A DNA stretch of 64,000 nt from Vibrio diazotrophicus (GCF_038452265.1 NZ_CP151842.1:2976001-3040000); one strand, 5' to 3'. Counted from the first letter of the stretch, positions 1-8,639 are shown. Translations and numbers: made by a program. Notes: generated by a model not told the origin, from the letters alone.

Positions 1-1980
1 ACCAAACATCTCAGATAGAGGTACCTTAGCATGGATAATTTTCAGACCAGCAAGGCCATCATCCATACCTTCGATCATGCCGCGACGACGGTTTATGTCA
101 CCAACAACATCACCCATCCAATCTTCTGGAGTGGTTACTTCAACTTTCATTAGCGGTTCAAGAATGACTGGGTTTGCTTCGAGCGCACCTTTCTTGAATG
201 CCATTGAGCCAGCGATTTTAAACGCCATCTCACTTGAGTCGACATCGTGGAATGAACCATCGAATAGTGTTGCCTTAACATCCAATACAGGATAGCCAGC
301 TAACACACCGTTGTTCATTTGCTCCTCGATACCTTTCGCTACCGGGCTAATGAATTCCTTAGGAATTGCACCACCAACGATCTCATCAACGAAGACAAAG
401 CCCTGACCTACTTCAGCAGGTTCAATCTTCAGCCAAACGTGACCGTATTGACCACGACCGCCAGACTGACGAACAAATTTGCCTTCAACTTCCGATTTAC
501 CACGAATGGTTTCACGGTAAGCAACCTGAGGTTTACCCACGTTGCAGTCAACGTTGAATTCGCGTTTCATACGATCAACGATGATGTCTAGGTGAAGTTC
601 GCCCATACCAGAGATAAGCGTTTGACCCGTTTCTTGGTCTGTTTCAACGCGGAAAGATGGGTCTTCTGCTGCTAGTTTACCTAGCGCGATTGCCATTTTC
701 TCTTGGTCGGCTTGAGAACGAGGCTCTACGGCGATCTGAATAACAGGTTCAGGGAATTCCATACGCTCCAAAATCACTTTGTGATTTTGGTCGCACAGAG
801 TATCACCTGTCGTTACATCTTTCAGACCGATAGCCGCAGCGATATCGCCTGCACGAACTTCTTTAACTTCTTCACGCTTGTTAGCGTGCATTTGCACGAT
901 ACGACCAAAACGCTCACGCTTTTGTTTTACTGAGTTGTATACAGCATCGCCTGAATTCACAACACCAGAATAAACGCGCATGAAGGTTAGAGAACCTACA
1001 AATGGGTCAGTCGCAATCTTAAATGCTAATGCTGAAAACGGTTCGTTGTCGTCAGCATGACGCTCAACTTCGTTGTCGTTTTCATCGATACCTTTGATTG
1101 AAGGTACGTCAATAGGTGCTGGTAGATATTCAATCACCGCATCCAGAACCGCTTGCACACCTTTGTTTTTGAACGCACTACCACAAGTAGCCAGCACGAT
1201 TTCGTTATTCAGTGTACGTTGACGTAACGCTTGTTTGATTTCAGCTTCAGTTAACTCGCCATCATCAAGGTATTTTTCCATCAATTCTTCGCTTGCTTCA
1301 GCGGCAGTTTCAACCAAGTGGCTGCGCCATTCTTCAGCAAGTTCTTGCATGTCAGCCGGAATGTCTTCGTATGTAAACGTCATGCCTTGATCGGCTTCAT
1401 TCCAGTTGATTGCTTTCATCTTGATAAGGTCGATAACACCTTTAAACTCTTCTTCTGCACCAATGTTTAGTTGGATTGGAACCGGAGTTGCACCAAGACG
1501 ATGTTTAATTTGGTCTACAACGCGTAAGAAGTCTGCGCCTGCACGGTCCATTTTGTTTACAAATACAATACGTGGTACGTGGTATTTGTTTGCTTGACGC
1601 CATACAGTTTCAGACTGAGGTTCAACGCCTGATGCTCCACAGAACACAACCACTGCACCATCAAGTACACGCAGTGAACGCTCTACTTCAATAGTAAAGT
1701 CTACGTGTCCTGGGGTATCAATGATGTTGATGCGATGATCTTGGAACTGTGCTTCCATACCACGCCAGAAAGTCGTAGTCGCAGCTGAAGTGATAGTGAT
1801 ACCACGTTCCTGCTCCTGCTCCATCCAGTCCATGGTTGCGGCACCATCGTGAACTTCGCCGATTTTGTGAGAAAGGCCAGTGTAGAACAGAATACGCTCA
1901 GTAGTGGTAGTTTTACCTGCATCTACGTGAGCACAGATACCGATGTTACGGTAGCGCTCAATAGGAGTTTTGCGAGCCAC
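1..1980 (-). CDS. fusA: Elongation factor G, C-terminal end cut off by the window
   Basis: EF-G is the GTPase that drives ribosomal translocation and, with RRF, ribosome recycling. The frame reads from a GTG start at 1980 (VARKTPIERYRNIGICAHVD), matching the E. coli N terminus, with the P-loop AHVDAGKTTTTERIL near residue 20. A ribosome-binding site (AGAGGA) lies seven bases upstream of the GTG. About 660 codons are present; the family is roughly 695-700 residues, so about 35-40 C-terminal residues lie outside the window. It follows rpsG in the str operon, but a strong intrinsic terminator lies between the two genes. The usual downstream tufA would be outside the window. Confidence 0.97.
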   Translation of the reverse strand, partial: MARKTPIERYRNIGICAHVDAGKTTTTERILFYTGLSHKIGEVHDGAATMDWMEQEQERGITITSAATTTFWRGMEAQFQDHRINIIDTPGHVDFTIEVERSLRVLDGAVVVFCGASGVEPQSETVWRQANKYHVPRIVFVNKMDRAGADFLRVVDQIKHRLGATPVPIQLNIGAEEEFKGVIDLIKMKAINWNEADQGMTFTYEDIPADMQELAEEWRSHLVETAAEASEELMEKYLDDGELTEAEIKQALRQRTLNNEIVLATCGSAFKNKGVQAVLDAVIEYLPAPIDVPSIKGIDENDNEVERHADDNEPFSALAFKIATDPFVGSLTFMRVYSGVVNSGDAVYNSVKQKRERFGRIVQMHANKREEVKEVRAGDIAAAIGLKDVTTGDTLCDQNHKVILERMEFPEPVIQIAVEPRSQADQEKMAIALGKLAAEDPSFRVETDQETGQTLISGMGELHLDIIVDRMKREFNVDCNVGKPQVAYRETIRGKSEVEGKFVRQSGGRGQYGHVWLKIEPAEVGQGFVFVDEIVGGAIPKEFISPVAKGIEEQMNNGVLAGYPVLDVKATLFDGSFHDVDSSEMAFKIAGSMAFKKGALEANPVILEPLMKVEVTTPEDWMGDVVGDINRRRGMIEGMDDGLAGLKIIHAKVPLSEMFG

Positions 1981-2109
1981 GATTGAATCCTCTTATTAGA
2001 GATAGGGACTATTGCTATAGCTAAAAACGATTCTCAGCTAAAAAACTATCTTCGAGAAAAATACTGTCCTCTAGATATAGCAATAGTTCCTAGCATAAGC
2101 ATAGGAACT

Positions 2110-2140
2110 AAAAAAGTGCTGCAAGGAACCTTGCAGCACT
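2110..2140 (-). terminator. Strong intrinsic terminator between rpsG and fusA
   Basis: Read on the minus strand, an 11-bp perfect stem (AGTGCTGCAAG with CTTGCAGCACT, 2115-2125 and 2130-2140) has a GTTC loop and is followed directly by a run of six T (2110-2115). It begins ten bases after the rpsG stop. Further on, towards fusA, lie a smaller hairpin (about 2087-2111) and a long-range inverted repeat pairing about 2005-2019 with 2077-2091. Confidence 0.85.
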
Positions 2141-2149
2141 GAAAAGGTA

Positions 2150-2620
2150 TTACCAACGGTAATGAGCAAACGCTTTGTTCGCTTCAGCCATACGGTGAAC
2201 GTCTTCACGTTTCTTAACAGCTGTACCTTTGTTTTCTGACGCGTCTAGCATTTCAGCAGCTAGGCGAGCAGCCATAGATTTTTCACCACGCTTGCGCGCA
2301 GCTTCAACTAACCAACGCATAGCAAGTGCGTTACGGCGAACCGGACGTACTTCTACTGGTACTTGGTAAGTTGAACCACCAACACGGCGAGACTTAACTT
2401 CTACCGCTGGGCGTACATTTTCAAGAGCTTCTTCAAATACAGCTAAGTGATCTTTACCAGATTTCTCAGCCATAGTGTCTAGTGCAGTGTAAACAATTTT
2501 TTCTGCAGTAGATTTTTTACCGTCAACCATAAGGATGTTAACGAATTTTGCCAGCAGTTCTGATTTGAACTTTGGATCTGGAAGGATCTTACGCTGACCA
2601 ATAACGCGACGACGTGGCAT
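2150..2620 (-). CDS. rpsG: 30S ribosomal protein S7
   Basis: S7 (156 aa) is a primary 16S rRNA-binding protein that nucleates assembly of the 30S head and contacts the E-site tRNA. The sequence begins MPRRRVIGQRKILPDPKF and continues with the conserved RRVGGSTYQVPVEVR segment; length is normal for the family. It lies 112 bp downstream of rpsL in the str operon. In E. coli S7 is the translational repressor of this operon, binding the rpsL-rpsG intercistronic region; I did not identify that structure here. Confidence 0.98.
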   Translation of the reverse strand: MPRRRVIGQRKILPDPKFKSELLAKFVNILMVDGKKSTAEKIVYTALDTMAEKSGKDHLAVFEEALENVRPAVEVKSRRVGGSTYQVPVEVRPVRRNALAMRWLVEAARKRGEKSMAARLAAEMLDASENKGTAVKKREDVHRMAEANKAFAHYRW

Positions 2621-2732
2621 GGATTTTCTCCGTTGTCTTCTTCAGGTTTTATCCAAAACTTTTCAGTTTTATCAAAAAATACAAATTAATTTAGTGTTTG
2701 GCCTTACTTAACGCTTTCTTTACAGAGAAAAA

Positions 2733-3107
2733 TTAAGACTTAGGACGCTTCACACCGTACTTAGAACGAGCCTGTTTACGGTCGTTCACGCCAGCACAGT
2801 CAAGTGCACCGCGAACAGTGTGGTAACGCACACCTGGAAGGTCTTTAACACGACCACCACGGATTAGAACAACTGAGTGCTCTTGAAGGTTGTGACCTTC
2901 ACCGCCGATGTACGAAGTCACTTCGAAGCCGTTTGTTAGACGTACACGACAAACTTTACGAAGTGCTGAGTTAGGTTTTTTAGGTGTAGTAGTGTAAACA
3001 CGAGTACATACACCACGTTTTTGTGGGCACGCTTCTAGTGCAGGCACGTTGCTTTTAACAACTTGCTTTACACGAGGCTTACGTACCAACTGGTTAATAG
3101 TTGCCAT
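2733..3107 (-). CDS. rpsL: 30S ribosomal protein S12
   Basis: S12 (124 aa) sits at the decoding centre and influences translational accuracy. The canonical TTTPKKPNSALRK segment and the RGGRVKDLPGVRYH segment are intact. Lys43 and Lys88 (counting Met1) are the unmutated residues, so the known streptomycin-resistance substitutions at those sites are absent. It is the first gene of the str operon, with a clear promoter about 80 bp upstream. Confidence 0.98.
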   Translation of the reverse strand: MATINQLVRKPRVKQVVKSNVPALEACPQKRGVCTRVYTTTPKKPNSALRKVCRVRLTNGFEVTSYIGGEGHNLQEHSVVLIRGGRVKDLPGVRYHTVRGALDCAGVNDRKQARSKYGVKRPKS

Positions 3108-3184
3108 TAACTAGCTCCTGATTTGCTGAAATTAGCTTTGTGAAAAATCTATCCCTACTCACAATGCGTAAATAGGGACGCAAA

Positions 3185-3213
3185 ATTCTATGCAGCAGTG
3201 GGATGTGTGTCAA
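3185..3213 (-). promoter_or_regulatory. str operon promoter
   Basis: On the minus strand TTGACA (3208-3213) and TAGAAT (3185-3190) are separated by 17 bp and followed by a GC-containing discriminator (TTTGCGTCCC). This is a near-consensus sigma-70 promoter placed just upstream of rpsL. Confidence 0.85.
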
Positions 3214-3285
3214 GAAATATACAGATCTTTTTTTAGCCCATTGCTGAGGATAAAAATGAGAGAAAATTGATAAAGAGATGAATAG

Positions 3286-3561
3286 CTACCAAGATATTGA
3301 TTTTGCGTGACTTACCGTTAGCTCAACAAACTCGAATTTATTGATAATTTGAATGTTTTCCGCCGTCTTTTTCGACCACCCTCTCGCCAGAAGATCCTCT
3401 TCCAAAACAAATACCAGATTTGCCTGTGCAATTTGCTTGAAATACTCAGAATGTTCACTGGTTGCGTAAACGGCATTCTCCACCAGCAATAACGCATCTT
3501 CTTGTAGCAGATAACGAGACACAAGCTTCAGTTTTTCCAAAGATTTTACAATGTGTAGCAC
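3286..3561 (-). CDS. tusB: Sulfurtransferase complex subunit TusB
   Basis: TusB (91 aa, DsrH family) is the small subunit of the TusBCD complex, which relays sulfur from TusA to TusE for MnmA-dependent 2-thiolation of tRNA wobble uridine. The MLHIVKSLEKL start and the C-terminal TVSHAKSISW tail fit the family. It is the last gene of a yheO-tusD-tusC-tusB cluster immediately upstream of the str operon, the same order as in E. coli. Confidence 0.9.
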   Translation of the reverse strand: MLHIVKSLEKLKLVSRYLLQEDALLLVENAVYATSEHSEYFKQIAQANLVFVLEEDLLARGWSKKTAENIQIINKFEFVELTVSHAKSISW

Positions 3562-3570
3562 GCGAGCCCC

Positions 3571-3927
3571 TCAGAAAGTTAAAAGTTGGTCGAACTCATT
3601 CCAATGAGCTGCGATTTGCTGTGAGGACAGAACTTCTCCCTCAATAATTAAGTCGCTCGGCTCAAGCCCCCAGTCTTGTAGGCTTTGAGAGCAAATATAA
3701 CGCTGCTCAATATCATATAAATCAAGCAGTTTATAAGCGCTAATGTAATCGCGACTCAATACTTGAGACGATTCCTGAGCCTTGAGGAGTTGTAGAACCC
3801 CTTCTCCTACGAAAAAAATGGCTAAATCTTCTGAATAGGCAGAAGCGGCTAAAATTGCGTCCAGCCCTTCACGTGCGGAAGATGTAGCATGAGGAGGAGT
3901 ATGAAAAATAAAGGCGACTTTTTTCAA
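3571..3927 (-). CDS. tusC: Sulfurtransferase complex subunit TusC
   Basis: TusC (118 aa, DsrF family) is a structural subunit of the TusBCD sulfur relay for tRNA 2-thiouridine. The N terminus MKKVAFIFHTPPHATSSAREG and the length match the family. Its start overlaps the tusD stop by four bases (ATGA), suggesting translational coupling, and tusB follows after nine bases. Confidence 0.92.
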   Translation of the reverse strand: MKKVAFIFHTPPHATSSAREGLDAILAASAYSEDLAIFFVGEGVLQLLKAQESSQVLSRDYISAYKLLDLYDIEQRYICSQSLQDWGLEPSDLIIEGEVLSSQQIAAHWNEFDQLLTF

Positions 3928-4331
3928 AACTGAATCACTCTATCCTGACTAAGCAACGCTTCGGCTAGACTACCCAGCCCAGATTGCTCAAAGTGCTCTG
4001 CAAGATTATCTGAAGGCAATTGATGCTGACTTGCTTCTTCTTTGCCAATCACACCACGACGTAATGCTGCAGCTACGCACGTTTCCAAACGAACCTGATG
4101 CTTAGTCGCCAGTGATTGCCATGCTTTGACCAGATCAAACTCATCGTTGGCGGGAACCGTCAGTGATGATGCATTGAACACACCGTCTTGATAGAAGAAG
4201 ACACTTTTTAGCTGGTGCCCTTTTTCTATCAAAGCTTGTGCAAACAAATAGGCATTACGTGCAGACTGAGTTCCGTACACAGACCCATTGACCACCAAGG
4301 TATAAGTCAACGAAGTGTGAATCGAACTCAC
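3924..4331 (-). CDS. tusD: Sulfurtransferase complex subunit TusD
   Basis: TusD (DsrE family) carries the sulfur-accepting cysteine of TusBCD. That residue is in ETCVAAALRRGV, residue 85 from this start. The GTG start at 4331 overlaps the upstream regulator's stop (GTGA) and has a GAGGA site before it. A TTG at 4310 would place the cysteine at residue 78, the E. coli position, but has no visible ribosome-binding site. I keep GTG with moderate certainty about the start and high certainty about the family. Confidence 0.92.
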   Translation of the reverse strand: MSSIHTSLTYTLVVNGSVYGTQSARNAYLFAQALIEKGHQLKSVFFYQDGVFNASSLTVPANDEFDLVKAWQSLATKHQVRLETCVAAALRRGVIGKEEASQHQLPSDNLAEHFEQSGLGSLAEALLSQDRVIQF

Positions 4332-5053
4332 GCTTCATCATCCTCAGTCTTACGCTGACGGATATACAGATAAACAGTGTGCTTAGAAATATTCAGACGG
4401 TCCGCAACGCGGTTAATCGCATCTTTAATATCGAAGATACCTTTATCGAACAGAGCCATAACAATCTGACGGTTCTTCGTATTATTCGATACCGTTTTGT
4501 CAGTGTTGATTTCTTCAATTGTGCGTTCAACCGTTTGGTCCACAAGCTCTTCGACATCGCTCGCGAAGTTAACTGAAGATGCTGCGTCTTGTGCTTCTTG
4601 AGTTGGCATAAAAGATTGAAGAACTTGAGAGAATGGAGCATCAAGGTTGACGTTAATACACAGCAAACCAATAACACGATTCTCACCATTACGAATTGCA
4701 ACCGTAATGGATTTCATCAAGACACCACCCTTCGCGCGGGTAAAGTAAGAACGAGAAAAATTGCGTTCTGAACCTTCAATATCTCTCAGCATCTTAAGCG
4801 CAAGGTCGGTGATCGGTGAGCCGACTTGTCGACCTGTGTTTTCACCATTGGCGATTTTAATTGCAGAGGTATTTAAATCTTCTAATGAGTGCAAAACAAT
4901 CTCACAAAAAGGACCAATCAAGCTGGCGATACCATCTACAACAGCTTCATAAGAGCGCAAAATCACCTTGTCGTGCTCAGTGAATGGTTTCACGTGCACG
5001 GATTCCATTTCGAGCAGCATGTCTGCATTATTAAATGTTTCTGTTGTTGTCAC
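4328..5053 (-). CDS. YheO-like PAS/helix-turn-helix transcriptional regulator
   Basis: This 241-aa protein has an N-terminal YheO-type PAS-like domain (about residues 25-135, including the IGPFCEIVLHSLEDL segment) and a C-terminal DNA-binding domain. The latter contains IKDAINRVADRLNISKHTVYLYIRQ, a helix-turn-helix. It matches the E. coli yheO gene, which also sits directly upstream of tusDCB. The ligand is unknown; the conserved position suggests a link to the downstream sulfur relay, but this is inference. Confidence 0.88.
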   Translation of the reverse strand: MTTTETFNNADMLLEMESVHVKPFTEHDKVILRSYEAVVDGIASLIGPFCEIVLHSLEDLNTSAIKIANGENTGRQVGSPITDLALKMLRDIEGSERNFSRSYFTRAKGGVLMKSITVAIRNGENRVIGLLCINVNLDAPFSQVLQSFMPTQEAQDAASSVNFASDVEELVDQTVERTIEEINTDKTVSNNTKNRQIVMALFDKGIFDIKDAINRVADRLNISKHTVYLYIRQRKTEDDEA

Positions 5054-5180
5054 TGTACTTTGACCTTAAAACGCAAAATCAACAAATTGTTGTAAGTCTA
5101 TCAGAAAATTTTATTTGAATGCTTAGCTATATCACTAACAAGTGATTTGAGACAAATTATGTGCTCAAACTCACTGAAAG

Positions 5181-5208
5181 AAAAAAGACCTGAACAAGTC
5201 AGGCCTTT
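5181..5208 (-). terminator. Terminator after fkpA
   Basis: On the minus strand a 10-bp stem (one G-T wobble, 5184-5193 with 5199-5208) with a five-base loop is followed by a T run, 20 bp after the fkpA stop. Confidence 0.75.
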
Positions 5209-5227
5209 ATCAACGATTAAAGATAAC

Positions 5228-6004
5228 TTATTGAGCCGCAGCGTCACCGTTATCAATTTTCAGTAACTCAACTTCAAATACCAGTGTTGAGTTCGCTGGA
5301 ATTGTTGGCGTGTCTTGTTCGCCATATGCAAGTTCAGGCGGAATAACGAACTTGAATTTTGAACCAACAGGCATCAACTGAACACCTTCTGTCCAACCCG
5401 GAATAACTCGGTTTAGAGGGAATGTTGCTGGCTCACCACGATCGTATGAACTGTCGAACTGAGTACCGTCAGTCAAAGTACCTTTGTAATGTACTTGAAC
5501 AGTATCGGTTTCTTTTGGCTTATCACCTTCTGCTGGCGTGATCACTTGGTACAGTAGGCCAGATTCAGTTTTCTTCACACCTTCTTGCGCTTCAAACTCA
5601 GAGCGGAACTTATCGCCCGCTTCTTTGCTTGCTGCTGCTTTCTCAGCCGCTTTCGCTTGCATGGTTTCAGCCACACGTTTGTCCAACGCTTCTAGTGCTG
5701 CGCGAGTATCTTCTTCAGTAAGTTCTGCTTTGCCAGCAAAAACGTGTTCAATACCCTGAAGTACAAGATCTTTGTTTAGTTCGATACCAATTTCACGAGG
5801 CTTGTCTAAGCTGGTGTTTAGGTAGTTAGCGAAAGAAACACCAATAGCGTATGCCGCTTTATCATCGTCCGTTTTAAAAGTGACTGCCTGAGCTTGCTCT
5901 TGTGCTGCCGGGGTCGCTTCCGCTTTCGGTGCTTCATCTTTCTGGCAGCCGACTGCAAGAATGACTGTTGCAGCTAGCAGTGACACTTTAAATAGTGATT
6001 TCAT
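5228..6004 (-). CDS. fkpA: FKBP-type peptidyl-prolyl isomerase FkpA, probable lipoprotein form
   Basis: This envelope prolyl isomerase and chaperone has an N-terminal dimerisation domain (about residues 45-130) and a C-terminal FKBP domain (VQVHYKGTLTDGTQFDSSYD, then VIPGWTEGVQLMPVG and FVIPPELAYGEQ). The start at 6004 is chosen because GGAG lies eight bases upstream and translation gives MKSLFKVSLLAATVILAVGC, a signal peptide. A longer reading from 6046 lacks such a signal. Unlike E. coli FkpA, which is soluble in the periplasm, this one has a Cys after a lipobox-like AVG (not a perfect lipobox). It may therefore be lipid-anchored. Length from this start is 258 aa. Confidence 0.93.
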   Translation of the reverse strand: MKSLFKVSLLAATVILAVGCQKDEAPKAEATPAAQEQAQAVTFKTDDDKAAYAIGVSFANYLNTSLDKPREIGIELNKDLVLQGIEHVFAGKAELTEEDTRAALEALDKRVAETMQAKAAEKAAASKEAGDKFRSEFEAQEGVKKTESGLLYQVITPAEGDKPKETDTVQVHYKGTLTDGTQFDSSYDRGEPATFPLNRVIPGWTEGVQLMPVGSKFKFVIPPELAYGEQDTPTIPANSTLVFEVELLKIDNGDAAAQ

Positions 6005-6134
6005 TGAATTCTCCAAATTGTTGGCAAAGCTTTTGTTATCATGCACAAAAACAGTTATCTAACTGGTGCATAACAAAAAGTTGTACCAATATAGCGGTAT
6101 GTTTTGAGATTGTCTCTACGGATAATTAGACCTA

Positions 6135-7115
6135 ATGCGGATAATTTACCATCTCACACTCTGTTTTACTGTCATCGTTGCGTTAAACGGCTGCTTTTTC
6201 TCTGGAAAAGAGCTAGAGCGCTGGGATTTAGAACCTAATGGTTCTGCCAGCTTCGGCTTAAGTCGTGATGGCCGATTTGCTCTTATCTATTCTCAAGAAC
6301 ACCAATTGGTTCTCTGGGATTTAAACTCTCGCGAGCAACTCGCGGAGCTCGGCGCTCAGGATCCTCAGCAAAACACCGTATCACGTATTCGAATTTCGGA
6401 TAACGGACAATTTGCCGTTACAGCTAGCCAAATTAACTTTGCCGTTTGGAATCTCGCTTGGTCACAAGCAAAAGGGCTGTGGTCCATATCCGATGGATTA
6501 ATCCGTGATATTGATATCAGCAGCGATGGTCAACAAGTCTTACTCGGTCTGTCTAATGGCAAAGCCATCTACGTCGATTTAGTCAGCGGAAGACGGATGG
6601 AGTTCCTCGCACACCAAGAAAAAGTCAATTCTGTCGCTCTTTCACCGAACGGACGCTATGCCCTCACCGGTGGCAATGACTATAAAGCTTACTTTTGGGA
6701 CACAAAAACAGGACAAATCATACACACCTTTGAACATCAGCAAAGAGTCAATCGAGTCGCACTGCAACGTGATGGTAAATTCGCTTTTACTTCTGATGGT
6801 GGAGATGAATCTTTTATCTGGCAACTACCAAGTGGAACTCAGCAAGCACAGTTACACAGCTTTTCTCGCCAATTAATATTTTCTACAGCCCGCTTTTCTG
6901 ATGACGGAACTTTATTAGTCACAGGAACTCCATCAAGCAGAATAGAAGTTTGGGACAGTAAAACCGGCGATAAACTGGATAGCTTTGAAGCTGAGCCGAG
7001 AAAAGATGCGCGCCCTCCGCGAGCAGTAGTGTATGATGCCGCTTTCGATTCAAAGCAGCGAATCATATCAGGCACCTCCGCAGGCATAGCACAAGCTTGG
7101 CAGATGAGTAATTAA
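6135..7115 (+). CDS. WD40-repeat lipoprotein, function unknown
   Basis: The protein (326 aa) starts with a lipoprotein signal peptide, the lipobox LNGC putting the lipidated Cys at residue 20. The rest is a series of degenerate WD40 blades, for example LVLWDLNSREQ, VNSVALSPNGRYALTGGND, AYFWDTKTGQ and IEVWDSKTGDK, consistent with a beta-propeller. It is divergent from fkpA, with slyX downstream on the same strand. It may be a protein-interaction scaffold in the envelope; no catalytic motif is visible and I cannot assign a process. Confidence 0.85.
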   Translation: MRIIYHLTLCFTVIVALNGCFFSGKELERWDLEPNGSASFGLSRDGRFALIYSQEHQLVLWDLNSREQLAELGAQDPQQNTVSRIRISDNGQFAVTASQINFAVWNLAWSQAKGLWSISDGLIRDIDISSDGQQVLLGLSNGKAIYVDLVSGRRMEFLAHQEKVNSVALSPNGRYALTGGNDYKAYFWDTKTGQIIHTFEHQQRVNRVALQRDGKFAFTSDGGDESFIWQLPSGTQQAQLHSFSRQLIFSTARFSDDGTLLVTGTPSSRIEVWDSKTGDKLDSFEAEPRKDARPPRAVVYDAAFDSKQRIISGTSAGIAQAWQMSN

Positions 7116-7161
7116 ACCTGTAGAACGAACAACTGTAGACCATGACGATGTGGGTATTACG

Positions 7162-7389
7162 ATGACAGAACAACACACAGTACAGTTACAGCAACGTATT
7201 GATGATTTGGAATGCAAAGTCGCGTTTCAAGAACAGACGATTGATGAGTTAAACGAAGCTCTTGCTCAGCAGCAGTTATTGATCAACAAAATGAAAGATC
7301 AAATGAAGTATGTCGTTGGAAAAATGAAAAATATGGAAACGTCAAATATGGCGGATCCAAGTAAAGAGCCACCACCGCCACATTACTAG
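7162..7389 (+). CDS. slyX: SlyX family coiled-coil protein
   Basis: A small protein (75 aa) that is almost entirely coiled coil (LQQRIDDLECKVAFQEQTI) with a proline-rich C terminus ending PPPPHY, the SlyX signature. ATG 7162 is preferred over the in-frame GTG at 7150 because family members begin near MTEQ. Its molecular function is not established. It follows the WD40 lipoprotein gene by 46 bp and is near fkpA, its usual neighbour in enterics and vibrios. Confidence 0.9.
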   Translation: MTEQHTVQLQQRIDDLECKVAFQEQTIDELNEALAQQQLLINKMKDQMKYVVGKMKNMETSNMADPSKEPPPPHY

Positions 7390-7412
7390 CGTTCTTTGGT
7401 AAATCATGGGGT

Positions 7413-7598
7413 TTAAGCAAAGTAATACGCGATAACGGCACCCGCTACCACTAGGCACCCACCAAGGCGACGAAGCTGATTATCCGGTTGTTCACTAAGT
7501 TGAGCGACCATTTGCCGCCAACCGTTGGGGGCAATTAAAGGGCCAAGTCCTTCTGCCACCAGCACAAGTCCCAGTGCCATCCAAAGTGAATTCGACAT
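7413..7598 (-). CDS. DUF2065 (YjeT-like) small membrane protein
   Basis: A 61-aa protein with two hydrophobic segments (about residues 5-22 and 45-60) separated by a polar stretch (NGWRQMVAQLSEQPDNQLRRLGG), typical of the DUF2065/YjeT family. It lies directly downstream of hflC, as yjeT does in E. coli, with a hairpin between them. Function unknown. Confidence 0.88.
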   Translation of the reverse strand: MSNSLWMALGLVLVAEGLGPLIAPNGWRQMVAQLSEQPDNQLRRLGGCLVVAGAVIAYYFA

Positions 7599-7615
7599 TA
7601 TTTGTTCCCATAAAG

Positions 7616-7641
7616 AAAGGCTCCCAAAGGAGCCTTTTTAG
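7616..7641. terminator. Hairpin between hflC and the DUF2065 gene
   Basis: A 9-bp perfect stem (AAAGGCTCC with GGAGCCTTT, 7616-7624 and 7629-7637) has a four-base loop. The T run is better in the plus direction (TTTTTAG) than in the minus direction (TTTCTTTAT). On the minus strand it lies between hflC and the small gene, so it could partly terminate hflKC transcription. On the plus strand it could end transcripts coming from slyX. Confidence 0.6.
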
Positions 7642-7656
7642 TCAAATTTAAATACG

Positions 7657-8637
7657 TTATTTCGCAACAGCGCCTTTTGCATTATTCATGTACTGGAAGA
7701 AGTCACTCTTCGGATCCAACACTAGAATGTCGCCTTTATTGCTGAACGATTTCTCATAAGCTTTTAACGAACGTACGAAACTGAAGAACTCAGGATCTTT
7801 GTTATACGCTTCAGAGTAAATTTTCGCCGCTTTTGCGTCAGCTTCACCGCGAGTAACACGCGCTGTTTTATCTGCTTCGGCTAGAATAGTCGCCACTTCA
7901 AGTTCTGCTTGAGCACGGATAACTTCCGCTTTCTCACGACCTTGAGAACGGTGTTTACGAGCAACAGATTCACGTTCTGCACGCATACGACGATAGATAG
8001 ACTCACTGATTTCGTCAGGTAAGTTGATTTTCTTCATACGGAAGTCAACCACTTCAACACCTAAGTCTTTCATCGCACTCTTACGAGTATCGTTAAGCAC
8101 GTTTTCCATGATCTGATCACGCTGACCATCAATTTCTAACGCTTGCTTCGCCGCTTCAGTTGTCACAACTTCAGCATCTGCACTGTCTGGTAATACATCT
8201 TTGTTGCGAGGACCAGAAACGATCTGCTTGATTTCGCGCGAACCGATTTCAGAACGTAGTACGTCAGTCACTTTACGCTCAAGTAGCGCTTCAGCAGTCA
8301 GGGCATTACCGCCACCTGTTGCTAAGTAGTATTGACCGAAGTCTTTGATACGCCACTTAACATAAGTATCGATAATTACGTCTTTTTTCTCTGACGTTAC
8401 GAAACGGTCAGAACGGCCATCCATCGTTTGAATACGTGCGTCTAAAGATTTCACACGGTCAAACAAAGGCATTTTCATGTGTAGGCCAGGTTCGTAAATT
8501 TTCGCCGCATCGTTAGCATCTTTCATTACTCGGCCAAAGCGAATAACAAAGCCGCGCTCACCTTCCGGGATGACGAATACTGACATCAACAACAAAGCAA
8601 GAACAACAACCACTACAGGGATCATTAACTTACGCAT
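7657..8637 (-). CDS. hflC: Protease modulator HflC
   Basis: HflC (326 aa) is a SPFH/band-7 protein with one N-terminal membrane anchor (about residues 4-22, LMIPVVVVVLALLLMSVFVI). With HflK it forms a large periplasmic-side cage around the FtsH protease and modulates its activity. The SPFH domain begins with PEGERGFVIRFGRV and is followed by a charged helical region. It begins two bases after the hflK stop. Confidence 0.97.
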   Translation of the reverse strand: MRKLMIPVVVVVLALLLMSVFVIPEGERGFVIRFGRVMKDANDAAKIYEPGLHMKMPLFDRVKSLDARIQTMDGRSDRFVTSEKKDVIIDTYVKWRIKDFGQYYLATGGGNALTAEALLERKVTDVLRSEIGSREIKQIVSGPRNKDVLPDSADAEVVTTEAAKQALEIDGQRDQIMENVLNDTRKSAMKDLGVEVVDFRMKKINLPDEISESIYRRMRAERESVARKHRSQGREKAEVIRAQAELEVATILAEADKTARVTRGEADAKAAKIYSEAYNKDPEFFSFVRSLKAYEKSFSNKGDILVLDPKSDFFQYMNNAKGAVAK

Positions 8638-8639
8638 AA

